The notes under the pieces were generated by a model. It was given only the letters and a program-made list of their open reading frames with translations, made no database searches and was not told the DNA's origin. 64,000 bases of DNA from the NCBI RefSeq assembly GCF_009569385.1, contig NZ_WBOF01000007.1, positions 1 through 64,000 on the forward strand, read 5' to 3'. The position numbers and the translations under genes were made by a program. The stretch comes from Streptomyces kaniharaensis (GTDB taxonomy: Bacteria; Actinomycetota; Actinomycetes; Streptomycetales; Streptomycetaceae). This document shows, one piece after another, positions 6,848-15,106 of this stretch. The number at the start of each line of letters is the position of its first letter. Within the stretch, counting starts at the first letter, position 1.

Positions 6848-8398
6848 TCAGGAGCGGCGCCACCAGGAGCCGCGCCGCTTCGCCTCGGCGGCCGCGGCTT
6901 GGGCGGCGGCCCGCTCGCGCTCGGCCTCCTCCCGGGCCTTCCGGTCGGCGGCGGCCTGGCGGCAGCCGGCGCACAGCCCGTCGTCGCCCCAGGCGGCCCG
7001 CTCGCGCTCGGCCCACCGCTCGTCCGAGAACGGCGCCTTGCATCGGGTGCAGGCCGGACGGCGGCGCGCGCGCTCCGCCTTCTGCCGTTCCTGCTCCCGT
7101 TCCTGGCGGGCCTGGTCGGCGGCGGCCTGCTCCGCGCGCAGCAGCTCGTCGCCGTCCGGGTTGTCGAGCGCGTTGGTGAGGGTGTACCAGCCGTCCCGGC
7201 CGAACCGATGCCACGGGGCGCCGGCGCCGAAGCGGCACAGCAGCGGCAGGGTGGTCGCCACGACCGGCAGCGCATGGTGGTAGTTGCGGGCGGTGATGTT
7301 GTCGCCGCGGTACGGCGGCGCGTACCAGGCGTCTTCGGAGGCGGCCTCCACGGCCTGGATGCGGCGCAGCAGCCGTAGGTGGTCGGCCTTCTCCTTCTCC
7401 TTCTTCTGCTCCGGAGTGAGCGGCTTGGTGCCGGGGCGGGTGCGCTTGCGGCCCGCCTCGAAGACCAGGGCGACGGGCGGCAGGCCCTCGCGGCCGGTCG
7501 GCGGGTAGACGGTGGGCCACAGCCGCAGGCCGTGCGTGCGGGTCCCGGCCCGGCGCAGCGAGGCCTCGAAGGCCGCCTTGGCCGCGGCCTTCGCCGGGAG
7601 CTCGCACCAGGCCCGGTACGAGGTGAGCTTCTCCACGAGCGTGCCGACGCCCTCGTTCTCGCGGTCGACCTCGACCAAGAGCACCGGCACCTTAGCGCCG
7701 GGGTCGCGCAGCACCAGGTCGGTGAACAGCGAGCGGCGGTGCGGGATCGCGTGCTCGACCTCGGTGGAGAACGCCTCCAGATACCCGATGCCCGCGCGGG
7801 CGAGAAGGCCGGCGGTGGCGACGACGTCCAGGGCGTGCTCGGAGAACGCCGTGCCCGGGCCGTCCCGCTCGGGGCGCAGCGCGGACAGCTTCGCCCCGGC
7901 CGGGAGCAGTCCGGCGGCCTCACGGCGGCCGGCCGCGGTCAGGCACCAGAGCTTGCGGTTGTCCGGCAGGCGCAGCTCCTCGCGCACCCTCCCCGCGGCC
8001 TGAAGGTCGCCCAGGGCGTCGCGGGTCGCCCGATCGTTGCGCTGCCTGGGCAGGACCAGATGCCACAGCTCCCGCCCGGTGGCGCGTTGGAACAGGGCGA
8101 GCGACACCATGACCCCCTTCCTGACCGGTTCCGTCGATCCGCTCTTCCACCGCACCTCAGCAGCAGGGGGAAGAGGGTTGTCGCCACGACCTCGACCCCT
8201 TGACCGGGGCCGCTGGCCTGCGGAAACGGGCCAGGCCACCGACAGGGGCGTGGAGGTGCCGGCGGAGGTGCCGACGGAGGCGGCGCCGGGCCCCTTGCCC
8301 CCGTCCGGCGAGGCCTTCGCCGCCCGGTCCACCTGGTGGTGGTCGGCGGCCTGGTCCCCGTCGTCCGGGTCGGGTGCGGCGGGCGAGGTGGTGGTCAT
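6848..8398 (-). CDS. replication-relaxation family protein (Replic_Relax)
   Basis: 516 residues from an ATG at 8398 with GGAAGG upstream. Residues about 1-85 are low-complexity and charged. A winged helix follows (LFQRATGRELWHLVLP, ATRDALGDLQAAGRV, WCLTAAGRREA). The core has TEVEHAIPHRRSLFTDLVL, VPVLLVEVDREN and LVEKLTSYRAW, keeping the D, E-x-D and K positions seen in the paralogue at 1113-2699. LPPVALVFEAG and GRDGWYTLTNALDNPD are also shared. The C-terminus has a zinc-like CTRCKAPF...CAGC pair inside a long Ala/Glu/Arg helical region. Role in plasmid replication or DNA relaxation is taken from the family. Confidence 0.8.
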   Translation of the reverse strand: MTTTSPAAPDPDDGDQAADHHQVDRAAKASPDGGKGPGAASVGTSAGTSTPLSVAWPVSAGQRPRSRGRGRGDNPLPPAAEVRWKSGSTEPVRKGVMVSLALFQRATGRELWHLVLPRQRNDRATRDALGDLQAAGRVREELRLPDNRKLWCLTAAGRREAAGLLPAGAKLSALRPERDGPGTAFSEHALDVVATAGLLARAGIGYLEAFSTEVEHAIPHRRSLFTDLVLRDPGAKVPVLLVEVDRENEGVGTLVEKLTSYRAWCELPAKAAAKAAFEASLRRAGTRTHGLRLWPTVYPPTGREGLPPVALVFEAGRKRTRPGTKPLTPEQKKEKEKADHLRLLRRIQAVEAASEDAWYAPPYRGDNITARNYHHALPVVATTLPLLCRFGAGAPWHRFGRDGWYTLTNALDNPDGDELLRAEQAAADQARQEREQERQKAERARRRPACTRCKAPFSDERWAERERAAWGDDGLCAGCRQAAADRKAREEAERERAAAQAAAAEAKRRGSWWRRS

Positions 8399-8594
8399 CG
8401 GTGGCCTTCCGTCAGCAGGAGGCCGGTGCGGGCGCGGTAGCCGGCTCCGGCACCCGGGCGAGCACCCGGATGCCGCCGACCTTGCACGGCACCCCCTTGT
8501 CCGCGGTCTGACCGCACCCCTTGACCAACCCCCTTGACCCGCCCGGTTTGCCCCGGTCAAGGGCCTTGTCCTCCCGGTTTGTCCGTGCCCGGGA
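8399..8594. promoter_or_regulatory. upstream region with CCCTTGACC repeats
   Basis: This 196-base gap precedes the Replic_Relax gene. CCCTTGACC occurs at 8518-8526 and 8531-8539 and in reverse (GGTCAAGGG) at 8555-8563; one more copy lies inside the gene at 8197-8205. The opposed copies at 8531 and 8555 form a loose inverted repeat. They look like operator half-sites. Confidence 0.5.
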
Positions 8595-10025
8595 TCACCC
8601 CACGGGGCGGGGGAGCACCCAGCCGGGCGGAATGCTGCCGAGGTCCCGTTCCAGGGCCAGGCGCAGCAGGGTGAGGGCGTCGTCGGGGTTGGTGGAGAGC
8701 AGGGGGAGGTTGTCGGCGGCGTCGGCGACGGGGTGGCCGTTGATGAGGACGATCCAGGAGCCGTCGTTGTCGTAGACCTCGGTCCAGCCGGCCAGGCGGC
8801 CCCGCTGCTCGAGGGCTTGGACGGTTGGGGCGGTCGGCCAGGTGAGGTGGACCAGGCCGTCGCCGAGGGCGTAGGAGCGCTCCGGTGTGCCCAGGCCCCG
8901 GTCGGTGGGATTCCTCCGGCCGGTGGCCGGGCCCAGGGTCAGGGTCGGCACCCGGGGTGTGCGCTCGCGCTCGGCGTGGGAGCGCAGCAGGGCGTCCAGG
9001 GCTTCGCCGGTGGTGCGGTGGGTGCGGGCCCCGCTGGCGCTGTCGGTCAGGATGCGGGCGGCCTGCTCGCCCTGGTGCTCGGCGGCGATGTGTCCGGCCG
9101 CTCCCCACGGGCCGTCCGGCAGCGGTGCGGTCCAGCCGACCGGCCGGCCCCGGTGGAGCAGCTGGTGGACGTCCTTGGCCTGCGGGTCGTCCCAGGAGGC
9201 CAGGAGCCAGTCCTCACCGAATGTCAGGTCCAGGTCGTCCAGGCGGTCCGGCTCGCCGAACCGGACGACCGGGTCGGTGCACGCGGCGCGGCGCAGCGCC
9301 TCGAAGTCCTCCGCCCGCTCGTTCGCCGGCATGGCCGGAGCGGGCACGGCCGCGCCGGTGCGGATTTCGGCCCGGGCCGCGATGACGGGTGCGCCGGAAC
9401 CGGGCACGACGTCAACGTTTGCGGCCCGGGCCGTTTCTCCGGGCTTGGTGGCGGCCTCGGCCACGGGCGCATTTGCGGCCCGGGCCGCAGAAGCCAGGAC
9501 CTGGGGGGAGACGCGGGCCAGGACATCCGAGCGCATCAGGTCCTCCTCGGCCCGGCGCAGCTCTCGCTCATCCCCGTCCAGGCCGGGCCAGCGGACCTCG
9601 TCCCGCGCGTCGGCCGCCGCCTCCCGCAGCCGGGCACCCAGCCGAAGGGACTGCTCGTAGAACTTCTCGTACGCGGCCACCGGGTCGGTGTCCACCGCCG
9701 CGAGGAACGCGTGAGCGGTGCTCTCCAGATCGGCGACGTGGCCCAGAATCACGGCCCGGGCGCCCTCCGGTGCGGATACCGACTGCCCCGGGACCACCCG
9801 GCCCGCCGCCTTGGCGGCGGCCTTGGCTGCGGCCTTGGCGCGAGCCATCTTCGACTTGCAGGAGCGGGAACAGTAGAGGGTGGGCCGGCCCCGGCCGGAT
9901 TCGGCGACCGGCGCCGGCTCCCCGCAGCCTGGCCGTACGCACACCGGCGCAGCCGGCTTCTCCGGCAGCACGTCGAACAGCACGTCAGCAGCGGTGACCG
10001 AATTACGGCCCGGGTCGTCATTCAC
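8595..10025 (-). CDS. treble-clef zinc protein, plasmid-type, unknown function
   Basis: 476 residues from a GTG at 10025; the ribosome binding site is weak, so a start somewhat upstream is possible. Near residue 30 is CVRPGCGEP followed by GRGRPTLYCSRSCKSKM, a C...C...YCSxxC treble-clef zinc motif. An Ala/Lys-rich helix (KAAAKAAAKAAGR) comes next, then a helical middle. The C-terminal part has two similar beta-rich repeats, LDLTFGEDWLLASWDD...VGWTAPLPDGPWGA and YALGDGLVHLTW...AGWTEVYDNDGSWIVL. The neighbour at 10159-11037 has the same zinc motif and one copy of this C-terminal repeat, so they are paralogues. Confidence 0.65.
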   Translation of the reverse strand: MNDDPGRNSVTAADVLFDVLPEKPAAPVCVRPGCGEPAPVAESGRGRPTLYCSRSCKSKMARAKAAAKAAAKAAGRVVPGQSVSAPEGARAVILGHVADLESTAHAFLAAVDTDPVAAYEKFYEQSLRLGARLREAAADARDEVRWPGLDGDERELRRAEEDLMRSDVLARVSPQVLASAARAANAPVAEAATKPGETARAANVDVVPGSGAPVIAARAEIRTGAAVPAPAMPANERAEDFEALRRAACTDPVVRFGEPDRLDDLDLTFGEDWLLASWDDPQAKDVHQLLHRGRPVGWTAPLPDGPWGAAGHIAAEHQGEQAARILTDSASGARTHRTTGEALDALLRSHAERERTPRVPTLTLGPATGRRNPTDRGLGTPERSYALGDGLVHLTWPTAPTVQALEQRGRLAGWTEVYDNDGSWIVLINGHPVADAADNLPLLSTNPDDALTLLRLALERDLGSIPPGWVLPRPVG

Positions 10026-10158
10026 GGTCGGGATCGTAACCTTGACGGCCACCCACACCCAGCCGATTACAGCCCGCGAGCCGCAAAGCGCGGGCGCCCG
10101 GCAGACCGGCCGGAGCCGGGATTTCAGCGCGGGCCGACATTCCGTCGCGCCCAGACGG

Positions 10159-11037
10159 CTATGTGTGCTCGGGGACCAGGCGCAGCCCGGCGAGGACGTG
10201 GTCGCGCCAGGGGCCGGGACGGGTGCGCTCGTCGGCATCGAGGAGGGCTCCGTCGCTGACGGCGTGCCAGCCTCCGGCAGGACTCCGCTCGACCCATCCC
10301 ACGATGTGGCCGTGGTCGAGGATCCAGTAGGCGCTGGTGTCTGCGGCACGGCCGGAAAGCTGCCATCCCAGGGCCAGGTCGAGGACGGGCTCGCAGCCGC
10401 CGAGGGTCAGGGTGAGCGGCGGAGTGAGCGCGGTCGGCCGGGCACGCTGGGCGGGGATGGCAGCTCTCCGGCCGGTGGTGAGAGCGGCCTGGTGCAGTAG
10501 GTCCCGGTGCAGGGCGGACAGCGCGGCGGTGAAGTGCTCGGCCGTGACCGCCGGGTCGAGGCCCGCGTCGAGGGCGTCGACGAACTGCACGGCGGTGCCG
10601 TGGACGGCGGCGGCCAGCCGCAGGATCTCCCCCAGCGGTCCATCCCGGTCGGCAGCAGGCTGCACCGCCACACGAGCGGCGGCGAGCTGCTGCTCGACGG
10701 CAGCGGCGCGACGGCTTCGGTACGCCTTCGACGAGCAGGAGCGCGAGCAGTAGTCCGGCCGCTGCCCCGCTCCTGGCTTCCGCAGCTTCGCCCCACACAC
10801 CAGACACCAGCCCGCCGAATCAGGCAGGCCGACAGAATGTTCGCCACGGCGGTGTTCGGAGGCCGCTGCGGCGACCTGGGCCTGGTGCGCCTCGGCGCTG
10901 CGCTGGCGAGCTGTACGCGACTTGCAGGCCTGACTGCAGTACTCCCTCGGTCTTCCGCGCCCCTTCGTCGTGATTGTCGCCCCACACCCGCCACAGGCCG
11001 CGGACTCCGCCCGCCCTTCCCCATCCGTAGTCACCAC
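10159..11037 (-). CDS. paralogous treble-clef zinc protein
   Basis: 292 residues from the first of two consecutive GTG codons at 11037. It has two zinc motifs: CGGCGATI...GRGRPREYCSQACKSR near the start and CLVCGAKL...GQRPDYCSRSCSSK about 45 residues later. The C-terminus ends in the beta-rich unit LTLGGCEPVLDLALGW...HIVGWVERSPAGGW, matching that of the gene at 8595-10025. There is no ribosome binding site; TACTCT lies seven bases before the GTG, so a leaderless transcript is possible. Function unknown; nucleic-acid binding is a reasonable inference from the zinc motifs. Confidence 0.6.
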   Translation of the reverse strand: MVTTDGEGRAESAACGGCGATITTKGRGRPREYCSQACKSRTARQRSAEAHQAQVAAAASEHRRGEHSVGLPDSAGWCLVCGAKLRKPGAGQRPDYCSRSCSSKAYRSRRAAAVEQQLAAARVAVQPAADRDGPLGEILRLAAAVHGTAVQFVDALDAGLDPAVTAEHFTAALSALHRDLLHQAALTTGRRAAIPAQRARPTALTPPLTLTLGGCEPVLDLALGWQLSGRAADTSAYWILDHGHIVGWVERSPAGGWHAVSDGALLDADERTRPGPWRDHVLAGLRLVPEHT

Positions 11038-11100
11038 GAAGCAGAGAGTATCCGGCTCAATAGTCGACGGTCCCGCGTTCTTCGGCTTGCCACCGAAGCA

Positions 11101-11700
11101 GCGGGACAACCCGCCGCTGCATCCGGTCCAGCAGCCCGCAGCGCTGCACCGCCGGCGCAGCAGCGGCCGGGCGGGCTGCTGCTGCGCCAGTGCTGCATGT
11201 TGTCCCGCTGCACGGTGCAGCAGCGCTGCATGTTGTCCCGTCACCGGCCGTAGCCGCTCGCCCCCTTGTCCTGCTACCCGGCGGCCCCTTGTCCCGGGTT
11301 GTCCCGCGCAACCGCCGGGTTGTCCCCGTGCGCATGCCCATCCAGCCCGCATGCGCATGCGCATGGTCCTGCGCAACCCCCGGCCACCGCCCTTGCGCAT
11401 GCGCATCCCCGAGGCCCGGCCGGCCGGGCGGTCGAGGCCTGCGGCGGCCCGCCTGCAACCCCGGTCGCACCGCCTCCCACCTGCGGCGGGGAGTTTCCGT
11501 CGCACCCGCTGCACAGCAAACTCACCGACCATGCGCAGCCGCTGCGCGGGTGGCCGCATCGCGCATCGCAGCGTCGCAGCCCGGCGGTCGGTTGCGCAGC
11601 CGGCGTTTGCGCTGCCGGTCGCAGTCGCAGCGCCCCCGCTGCGCGGGCCGTCGCAGTCGCAGCCCGGCGGCTGCTCGGCCGGTCGCAGTCGCAGCAGCAG
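11101..11700. repeat. dense noncoding repeat block
   Basis: No gene is supported here. The block contains GCTGCATGTTGTCCCG at 11202-11217 and again at 11225-11240, further TTGTCCCG copies near 11289 and 11299, alternating ATGCGCATGCGCAT at 11350-11363 with a related piece near 11395, three copies of GTCGCAGTCGCAG (near 11618, 11650 and 11682), and GAAACTCACC-type decamers at 11488-11497 (reverse, GGGGAGTTTC) and 11517-11526. Such a density of short repeats between divergent genes resembles a plasmid origin or a centromere-like site. Confidence 0.6.
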
Positions 11701-11728
11701 CGTGTAGCAAGGGTCGCCTTGCTACACG
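11701..11728. promoter_or_regulatory. perfect hairpin, 12-base arms
   Basis: CGTGTAGCAAGG, loop GTCG, CCTTGCTACACG. It is the first of two related hairpins 17 bases apart that share the GCAAGG...CCTTGC core. Confidence 0.65.
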
Positions 11729-11745
11729 AAGAGCAGCAGCACGCC

Positions 11746-11777
11746 CGGGTGCAGCAAGGGCAGCCTTGCTGCACCCG
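11746..11777. promoter_or_regulatory. perfect hairpin, 14-base arms, abutting a start codon
   Basis: CGGGTGCAGCAAGG, loop GCAG, CCTTGCTGCACCCG. The last base of the right arm is the G of the GTG at 11777. If transcribed it would hide any initiation there; as DNA it is a symmetric operator like the hairpin at 11701-11728. Confidence 0.65.
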
Positions 11778-12307
11778 TGACCGTCCGGACGCTGCGGGGT
11801 TGCACCGGTGTGACGACCTCCCCGCTGCCCCGGCTGCCGATCCCCTCCTCGCCCGACGCCGGGCCCAAGCCCGCGCCGCCCGGGGAGGAGCTGACCGAGG
11901 AGGAGCGCGCCGGGCTGCAGCTGGCCGCCGCCGCGGGTGAGCGGGCGGCGGCCTGGGTGCGGGAGCTGGCCCGCCGGCAGCCAGTCGAGGTGCACGGGCG
12001 GGTGCTGGAGCTGACCGCCGAGGCGATCGAGCAGACCTGCACCCGCGAGATCATCCCCGGTAACGACAACGACCTCACCGCCGAACTGCGCTACCGCCTG
12101 GACGGCAGCGTGCTGCTCGGCGCGACCAACCTGGAGACCGTCCCCGAGCTCACCCGCGGGGAGCGGATCGCCCTGGCCGCCGTCGCCGCCCTCGCCCTGG
12201 CCATGCCGGGCACCGCACTGACCCGGTACGAGCGCGAGCTGCCCCACCTCGCCCAGGTGATGGACGAAGCGGTCGCCGCCGGCCGCGCCGCCGCACCCGG
12301 CCGGTGA
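11777..12307 (+). CDS. helical protein of unknown function
   Basis: 176 residues from GTG 11777, or 165 from GTG 11810, which is not covered by the hairpin and may be the true start. After a Pro-rich N-terminus the rest is mostly helical and acidic: EELTEEERAGLQLAAAAGERA and a C-terminal helix ending in RAAAPGR. A short central part (TCTREIIPGNDNDL, AELRYRLDGSVLLGATNL) may be beta. Its stop overlaps the next start (GTGA at 12304). No family recognised. Confidence 0.55.
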   Translation: MTVRTLRGCTGVTTSPLPRLPIPSSPDAGPKPAPPGEELTEEERAGLQLAAAAGERAAAWVRELARRQPVEVHGRVLELTAEAIEQTCTREIIPGNDNDLTAELRYRLDGSVLLGATNLETVPELTRGERIALAAVAALALAMPGTALTRYERELPHLAQVMDEAVAAGRAAAPGR

Positions 12308-12813
12308 ACCCCAGCAGCACCGGAGCGCGGCCCGGCCGGGCCCGCCGCGCGCTCGGCCCCGGCGCCGACCGGGTCCTGGCCGACACCGTCCGCGCGCCCC
12401 GCACCCCGCCCCCGTGGTCACCGGCCGCCGTCGACGCCACGCTGCGCACCCTGTTGGAGGAGTTCGAGCAGCGGGCCGAGCCGTGGCGGGACGCCTTCGA
12501 GGGCCTGGACGAGGACGTCCTCGCCGAGGCCGCCATCGAGGCGCGATCCTTCGGGGCCGACCCGGCCGGCGCCGTCGACGAGCTGGTGCGCGGCCTGCTC
12601 GGACAGCTCGACCACTGGCAGCACGCGATCGGCGACCTCGGCCGCCGGCTCACCGCAGCCGCGCAGGACCGGCCGCTGCCCGGGTGGGCCGCCGACGCCG
12701 GCCGCACCGAGGACGTCCGCTGGCGCCAGGCCCGCCAGGCGCTGATCGAGGCCGTCGCCCGCCACCACCACGGCACCCTTCCCACCGGACCGCCGGACGA
12801 CCGGCCGTGGTGA
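12304..12813 (+). CDS. helical protein of unknown function
   Basis: 169 residues, GTG start overlapping the previous stop, so translationally coupled. Predicted all-helical: TLRTLLEEFEQRAEPWRDAF, GAVDELVRGLLGQLDHWQHAI and RWRQARQALIEAVARHHH. The N-terminus is basic and Pro-rich. No motif recognised. Confidence 0.55.
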   Translation: MNPSSTGARPGRARRALGPGADRVLADTVRAPRTPPPWSPAAVDATLRTLLEEFEQRAEPWRDAFEGLDEDVLAEAAIEARSFGADPAGAVDELVRGLLGQLDHWQHAIGDLGRRLTAAAQDRPLPGWAADAGRTEDVRWRQARQALIEAVARHHHGTLPTGPPDDRPW

Positions 12814-12838
12814 TCACCACCGCCCGCCAGGCGGGAGA

Positions 12839-13105
12839 ATGAGCCGGGTGACCAGCACCCAGCCCCTGCCCCGCGGCATCAGCGCCCTGATCCCCGACGC
12901 CCGCGCCAAGGCCACGCCCGGCGAGAAAGCGGCCGCCCAGCTCCTGCACCTGCGCACCGCGACCGTCCCGGTGCCGGTCCTCGCCGCGGCCGCCGAGCTG
13001 ATCGCCCCGCAGCTCGAAGACCCGGACCCGGCCACCCGCGACGCCGCTGGCGCCGTCCACGCCCGCCTGCTCGCCGCCATCGAGGACGCCGCACCCGACC
13101 GGTAG
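12839..13105 (+). CDS. small helical protein of unknown function
   Basis: 88 residues from ATG 12839. GGGAG lies only one base before that ATG but ten bases before a GTG at 12848, so the shorter start (85 residues) may be the real one. Mostly helical (GEKAAAQLLHLRTA, VPVLAAAAELIAPQLED, AVHARLLAAIEDA). Third gene of the operon starting near 11.8 kb. Confidence 0.5.
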   Translation: MSRVTSTQPLPRGISALIPDARAKATPGEKAAAQLLHLRTATVPVPVLAAAAELIAPQLEDPDPATRDAAGAVHARLLAAIEDAAPDR

Positions 13106-13373
13106 CCGCCACGATGTCCCAACCATGTCCCAGCACCCCCGCGAAGCACTCTCACCTGGCGAGACAGGGTAGGACAGTCCTAGGACCGTCCCAGCAAAAC
13201 GCCCGAAACGGACACCCTGAGACGCGGGTAGGACAGGGCTGGGACAGCCCCGTCCCAGCCCGGCGAACAGTCGGCCAGCTCCTCGAGGATCGAACCGGCC
13301 AATCGCGCAACGGTCAGCCGACCGTGGGCTGACCGCAGTCGCGGGATCGCCGCACCGGACGGAGCCTGGATGC
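13106..13373. promoter_or_regulatory. upstream region of the protease cassette with GTCCCA/GGGTAGGACAG repeats
   Basis: GGGTAGGACAG occurs at 13167-13177 and 13226-13236. Around 13172-13191 the pattern GGAC-N2-TCC is repeated in tandem. A perfect hairpin, GGGCTGGGAC AGCCCC GTCCCAGCCC, lies at 13236-13261, and ATGTCCCA occurs twice near 13113-13132. The gap must hold the promoter of the protease operon; the repeated GTCCCA half-sites suggest a dedicated repressor or activator. Confidence 0.55.
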
Positions 13374-14333
13374 ATGACCGACTACTCAGGCGGAGAACGG
13401 TCCGATCCTCACGACGAGCCGATCGGCCCGACTGTGACGGCCGTGCTGGAGGACTCCTATCCAGCGGTGTTAGCCCGCTTGGCGCAGGTCGAAGCCAAGG
13501 TGCCGCGTCACGCGGAAATCCACGGTCGGTCGGTGCTCGCGCTGACGCTCACCAACACCGGCACGGGGGTAGTACCGGCGGTGGTTGTGTGTATCGATCA
13601 ACCGGTCATGAGGATCAGGAACGGCTCGGTACTGGGGAACCCCGAACCGAATGACGCCGTCGATGGGCTACTTGAACTCATCTACGCTGACATCGCCAGC
13701 ACCACGGGCGTATGGGATCTGTCCGTGATCGCCGTACCCGCGCCGGTGCCGCAGGTCGCCCCCAGCGACGAGGCACGCTGCGGTGTAGGGCCAGGGACTT
13801 TCGGCGTACGCGTCCAAACCCTCCAGATCCCTCGGGCCCTCCTGACCGCCGGGCATGCGGCTCCTACCGTGGGCGCCTCCGCCTACGACACCAGCGCCCA
13901 GAAGCTGGGCAGCGTCGCCTCAACGAAGCACTACGGGATCACCCCCGCCGGCCAAGTAACCGCCGACGTCGCCTTGATCGAGCTAGACCCCATGACACCG
14001 GACACCTTGAGGGGGACACCCCACCCTTCCGTGCTCGGAACCGGTCATCGGTGGGACCAGGTCACCGCATACGGCGCGGTAACAACAGGGCAGTGGGCAG
14101 CCATCCTCACCGCGGGAAAACCCTTCGCAAACCCCCTCGGGCCAGGATATGGCGACTGGGACAACGCGATGATGACCGCATACGCCATCTCGGCGCCGGG
14201 CGACTCTGGGGCCCCTGTCTACAACAAGCAGGGCGAACTGATTGGCCACATCGTGGGCGGGAATCCGGGTATTTATAGCGTTATTCAAGACATCAACTAC
14301 CAACTGCAGCAGGTGGGTGCAAGACTGCGGTGA
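13374..14333 (+). CDS. cytoplasmic trypsin-like serine protease
   Basis: 319 residues. ATG at 13374 with GGAG upstream. The chymotrypsin-fold triad is visible: LLTAGHAA (His, near residue 161), VTADVALIEL (Asp, near 202) and APGDSGAPVY (Ser, near 281). There is no signal peptide or membrane segment, so it should act inside the cell, unlike secreted Streptomyces proteases. The first 90 residues form a separate helical/beta region. Codon 33 is TTA (13470-13472), so translation may depend on the bldA tRNA. Base composition is less GC-rich than its neighbours, which suggests separate acquisition. Its stop overlaps the next gene, so it belongs to a three-gene cassette. Confidence 0.8.
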   Translation: MTDYSGGERSDPHDEPIGPTVTAVLEDSYPAVLARLAQVEAKVPRHAEIHGRSVLALTLTNTGTGVVPAVVVCIDQPVMRIRNGSVLGNPEPNDAVDGLLELIYADIASTTGVWDLSVIAVPAPVPQVAPSDEARCGVGPGTFGVRVQTLQIPRALLTAGHAAPTVGASAYDTSAQKLGSVASTKHYGITPAGQVTADVALIELDPMTPDTLRGTPHPSVLGTGHRWDQVTAYGAVTTGQWAAILTAGKPFANPLGPGYGDWDNAMMTAYAISAPGDSGAPVYNKQGELIGHIVGGNPGIYSVIQDINYQLQQVGARLR

Positions 14334-14548
14334 TGGGTTCCCGAGAGCAGATCGATGCCTTCGCCCGTGAGCGCATGAGCGTAGGTGCCCTGCTGACCTG
14401 GGACTTCGACGAGGACCTGGACGAAGTGACGTTCTTCGTACCACCCGAGGTAGACGAGTCCACCTACCCTCTAGAGATCGACGGCACCCGCGTCTTCATC
14501 CGCAAGATCCCCAGGCCCGTGGCCTACGACAGGCTGGACCCGAGATGA
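14333..14548 (+). CDS. small acidic partner protein of the protease cassette
   Basis: 71 residues from the ATG at 14333, which overlaps the protease stop (TGATG); a GTG at 14330 is an alternative. Sequence includes MSVGALLTWDFDEDLDEVTFFVPPEV, acidic and beta-prone. Its stop overlaps the next start (ATGA). Small domains encoded beside intracellular trypsin-like proteases are known from predicted bacterial conflict systems, but I cannot assign it to one of them. Confidence 0.6.
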   Translation: MGSREQIDAFARERMSVGALLTWDFDEDLDEVTFFVPPEVDESTYPLEIDGTRVFIRKIPRPVAYDRLDPR

Positions 14549-14922
14549 TCACCGCAGCCGCCTCCACACCCGCCTCGGCCGTCGTCGTCGTCGTCGTGGT
14601 GTTCTGCCTGGTCGCGTCAGGCTCCTGTCTCCTGCTCGCCATCATCTGGGCCAACCGTGAGCAGAAACTCGCGCAGGCCGTGGAGACGGCGAAGGACCAG
14701 TTGAAGAACATGCAGACCCCAGCAGTGGGCGCGGACGGCCGTCCACTAACCCCGGTACAGGCGCAATCGGGACAAGCGATCGACTTCAGCAGCCTGGCCA
14801 AGCTGGCGGACGCGCTCGAAAAACTACCTGTATCCGGACGGCTCCTCATCGTGAGCCTCGGGTTCGCAACGATCGCCGCGGTCGCCGCAGGCACCGGCTC
14901 CATCGCGTCCGCCGTCTCCTGA
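14545..14922 (+). CDS. two-segment membrane protein of the protease cassette
   Basis: 125 residues. An N-terminal membrane segment (about 12-36, VVVVVVVFCLVASGSCLLLA) leads into a charged coil (ANREQKLAQAVETAKDQLKNM), a linker with QTPAVGADGRPLTPVQ, and a C-terminal hydrophobic segment (about 98-122, RLLIVSLGFATIAAVAAGTG). ATGA overlap with the preceding gene. It may be the membrane target or effector of the protease; this is inference from linkage only. Confidence 0.6.
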   Translation: MITAAASTPASAVVVVVVVFCLVASGSCLLLAIIWANREQKLAQAVETAKDQLKNMQTPAVGADGRPLTPVQAQSGQAIDFSSLAKLADALEKLPVSGRLLIVSLGFATIAAVAAGTGSIASAVS

Positions 14923-15106
14923 GACCCTGGCAGGACGGACGACGCACCGTGAAGACATGCCCGGGCGAGTGCGCCAGTGCGCGTTCTGCTTCAAGCCGCT
15001 ACGGATGACCGCCCGCCCGCAGCGACGCCCGGTTCTGCTGTCGTCCGCGCAAGGCGGCCAGCTGCCGCCGCAGGTCAGAAGCCTGCGGCGGGACGGCCAG
15101 GGCCGC
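14923..15106 (+). pseudogene. possible frameshifted treble-clef zinc fragment
   Basis: From about 14957 one frame reads CAFCFKPLRMTARPQRR and the next frame continues ARFCCRPRKAAS, together resembling the common C-x2-C...RFC-x2 zinc knuckle seen elsewhere in the window. A single base change in length would join them. It is short and may be chance. Confidence 0.25.
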
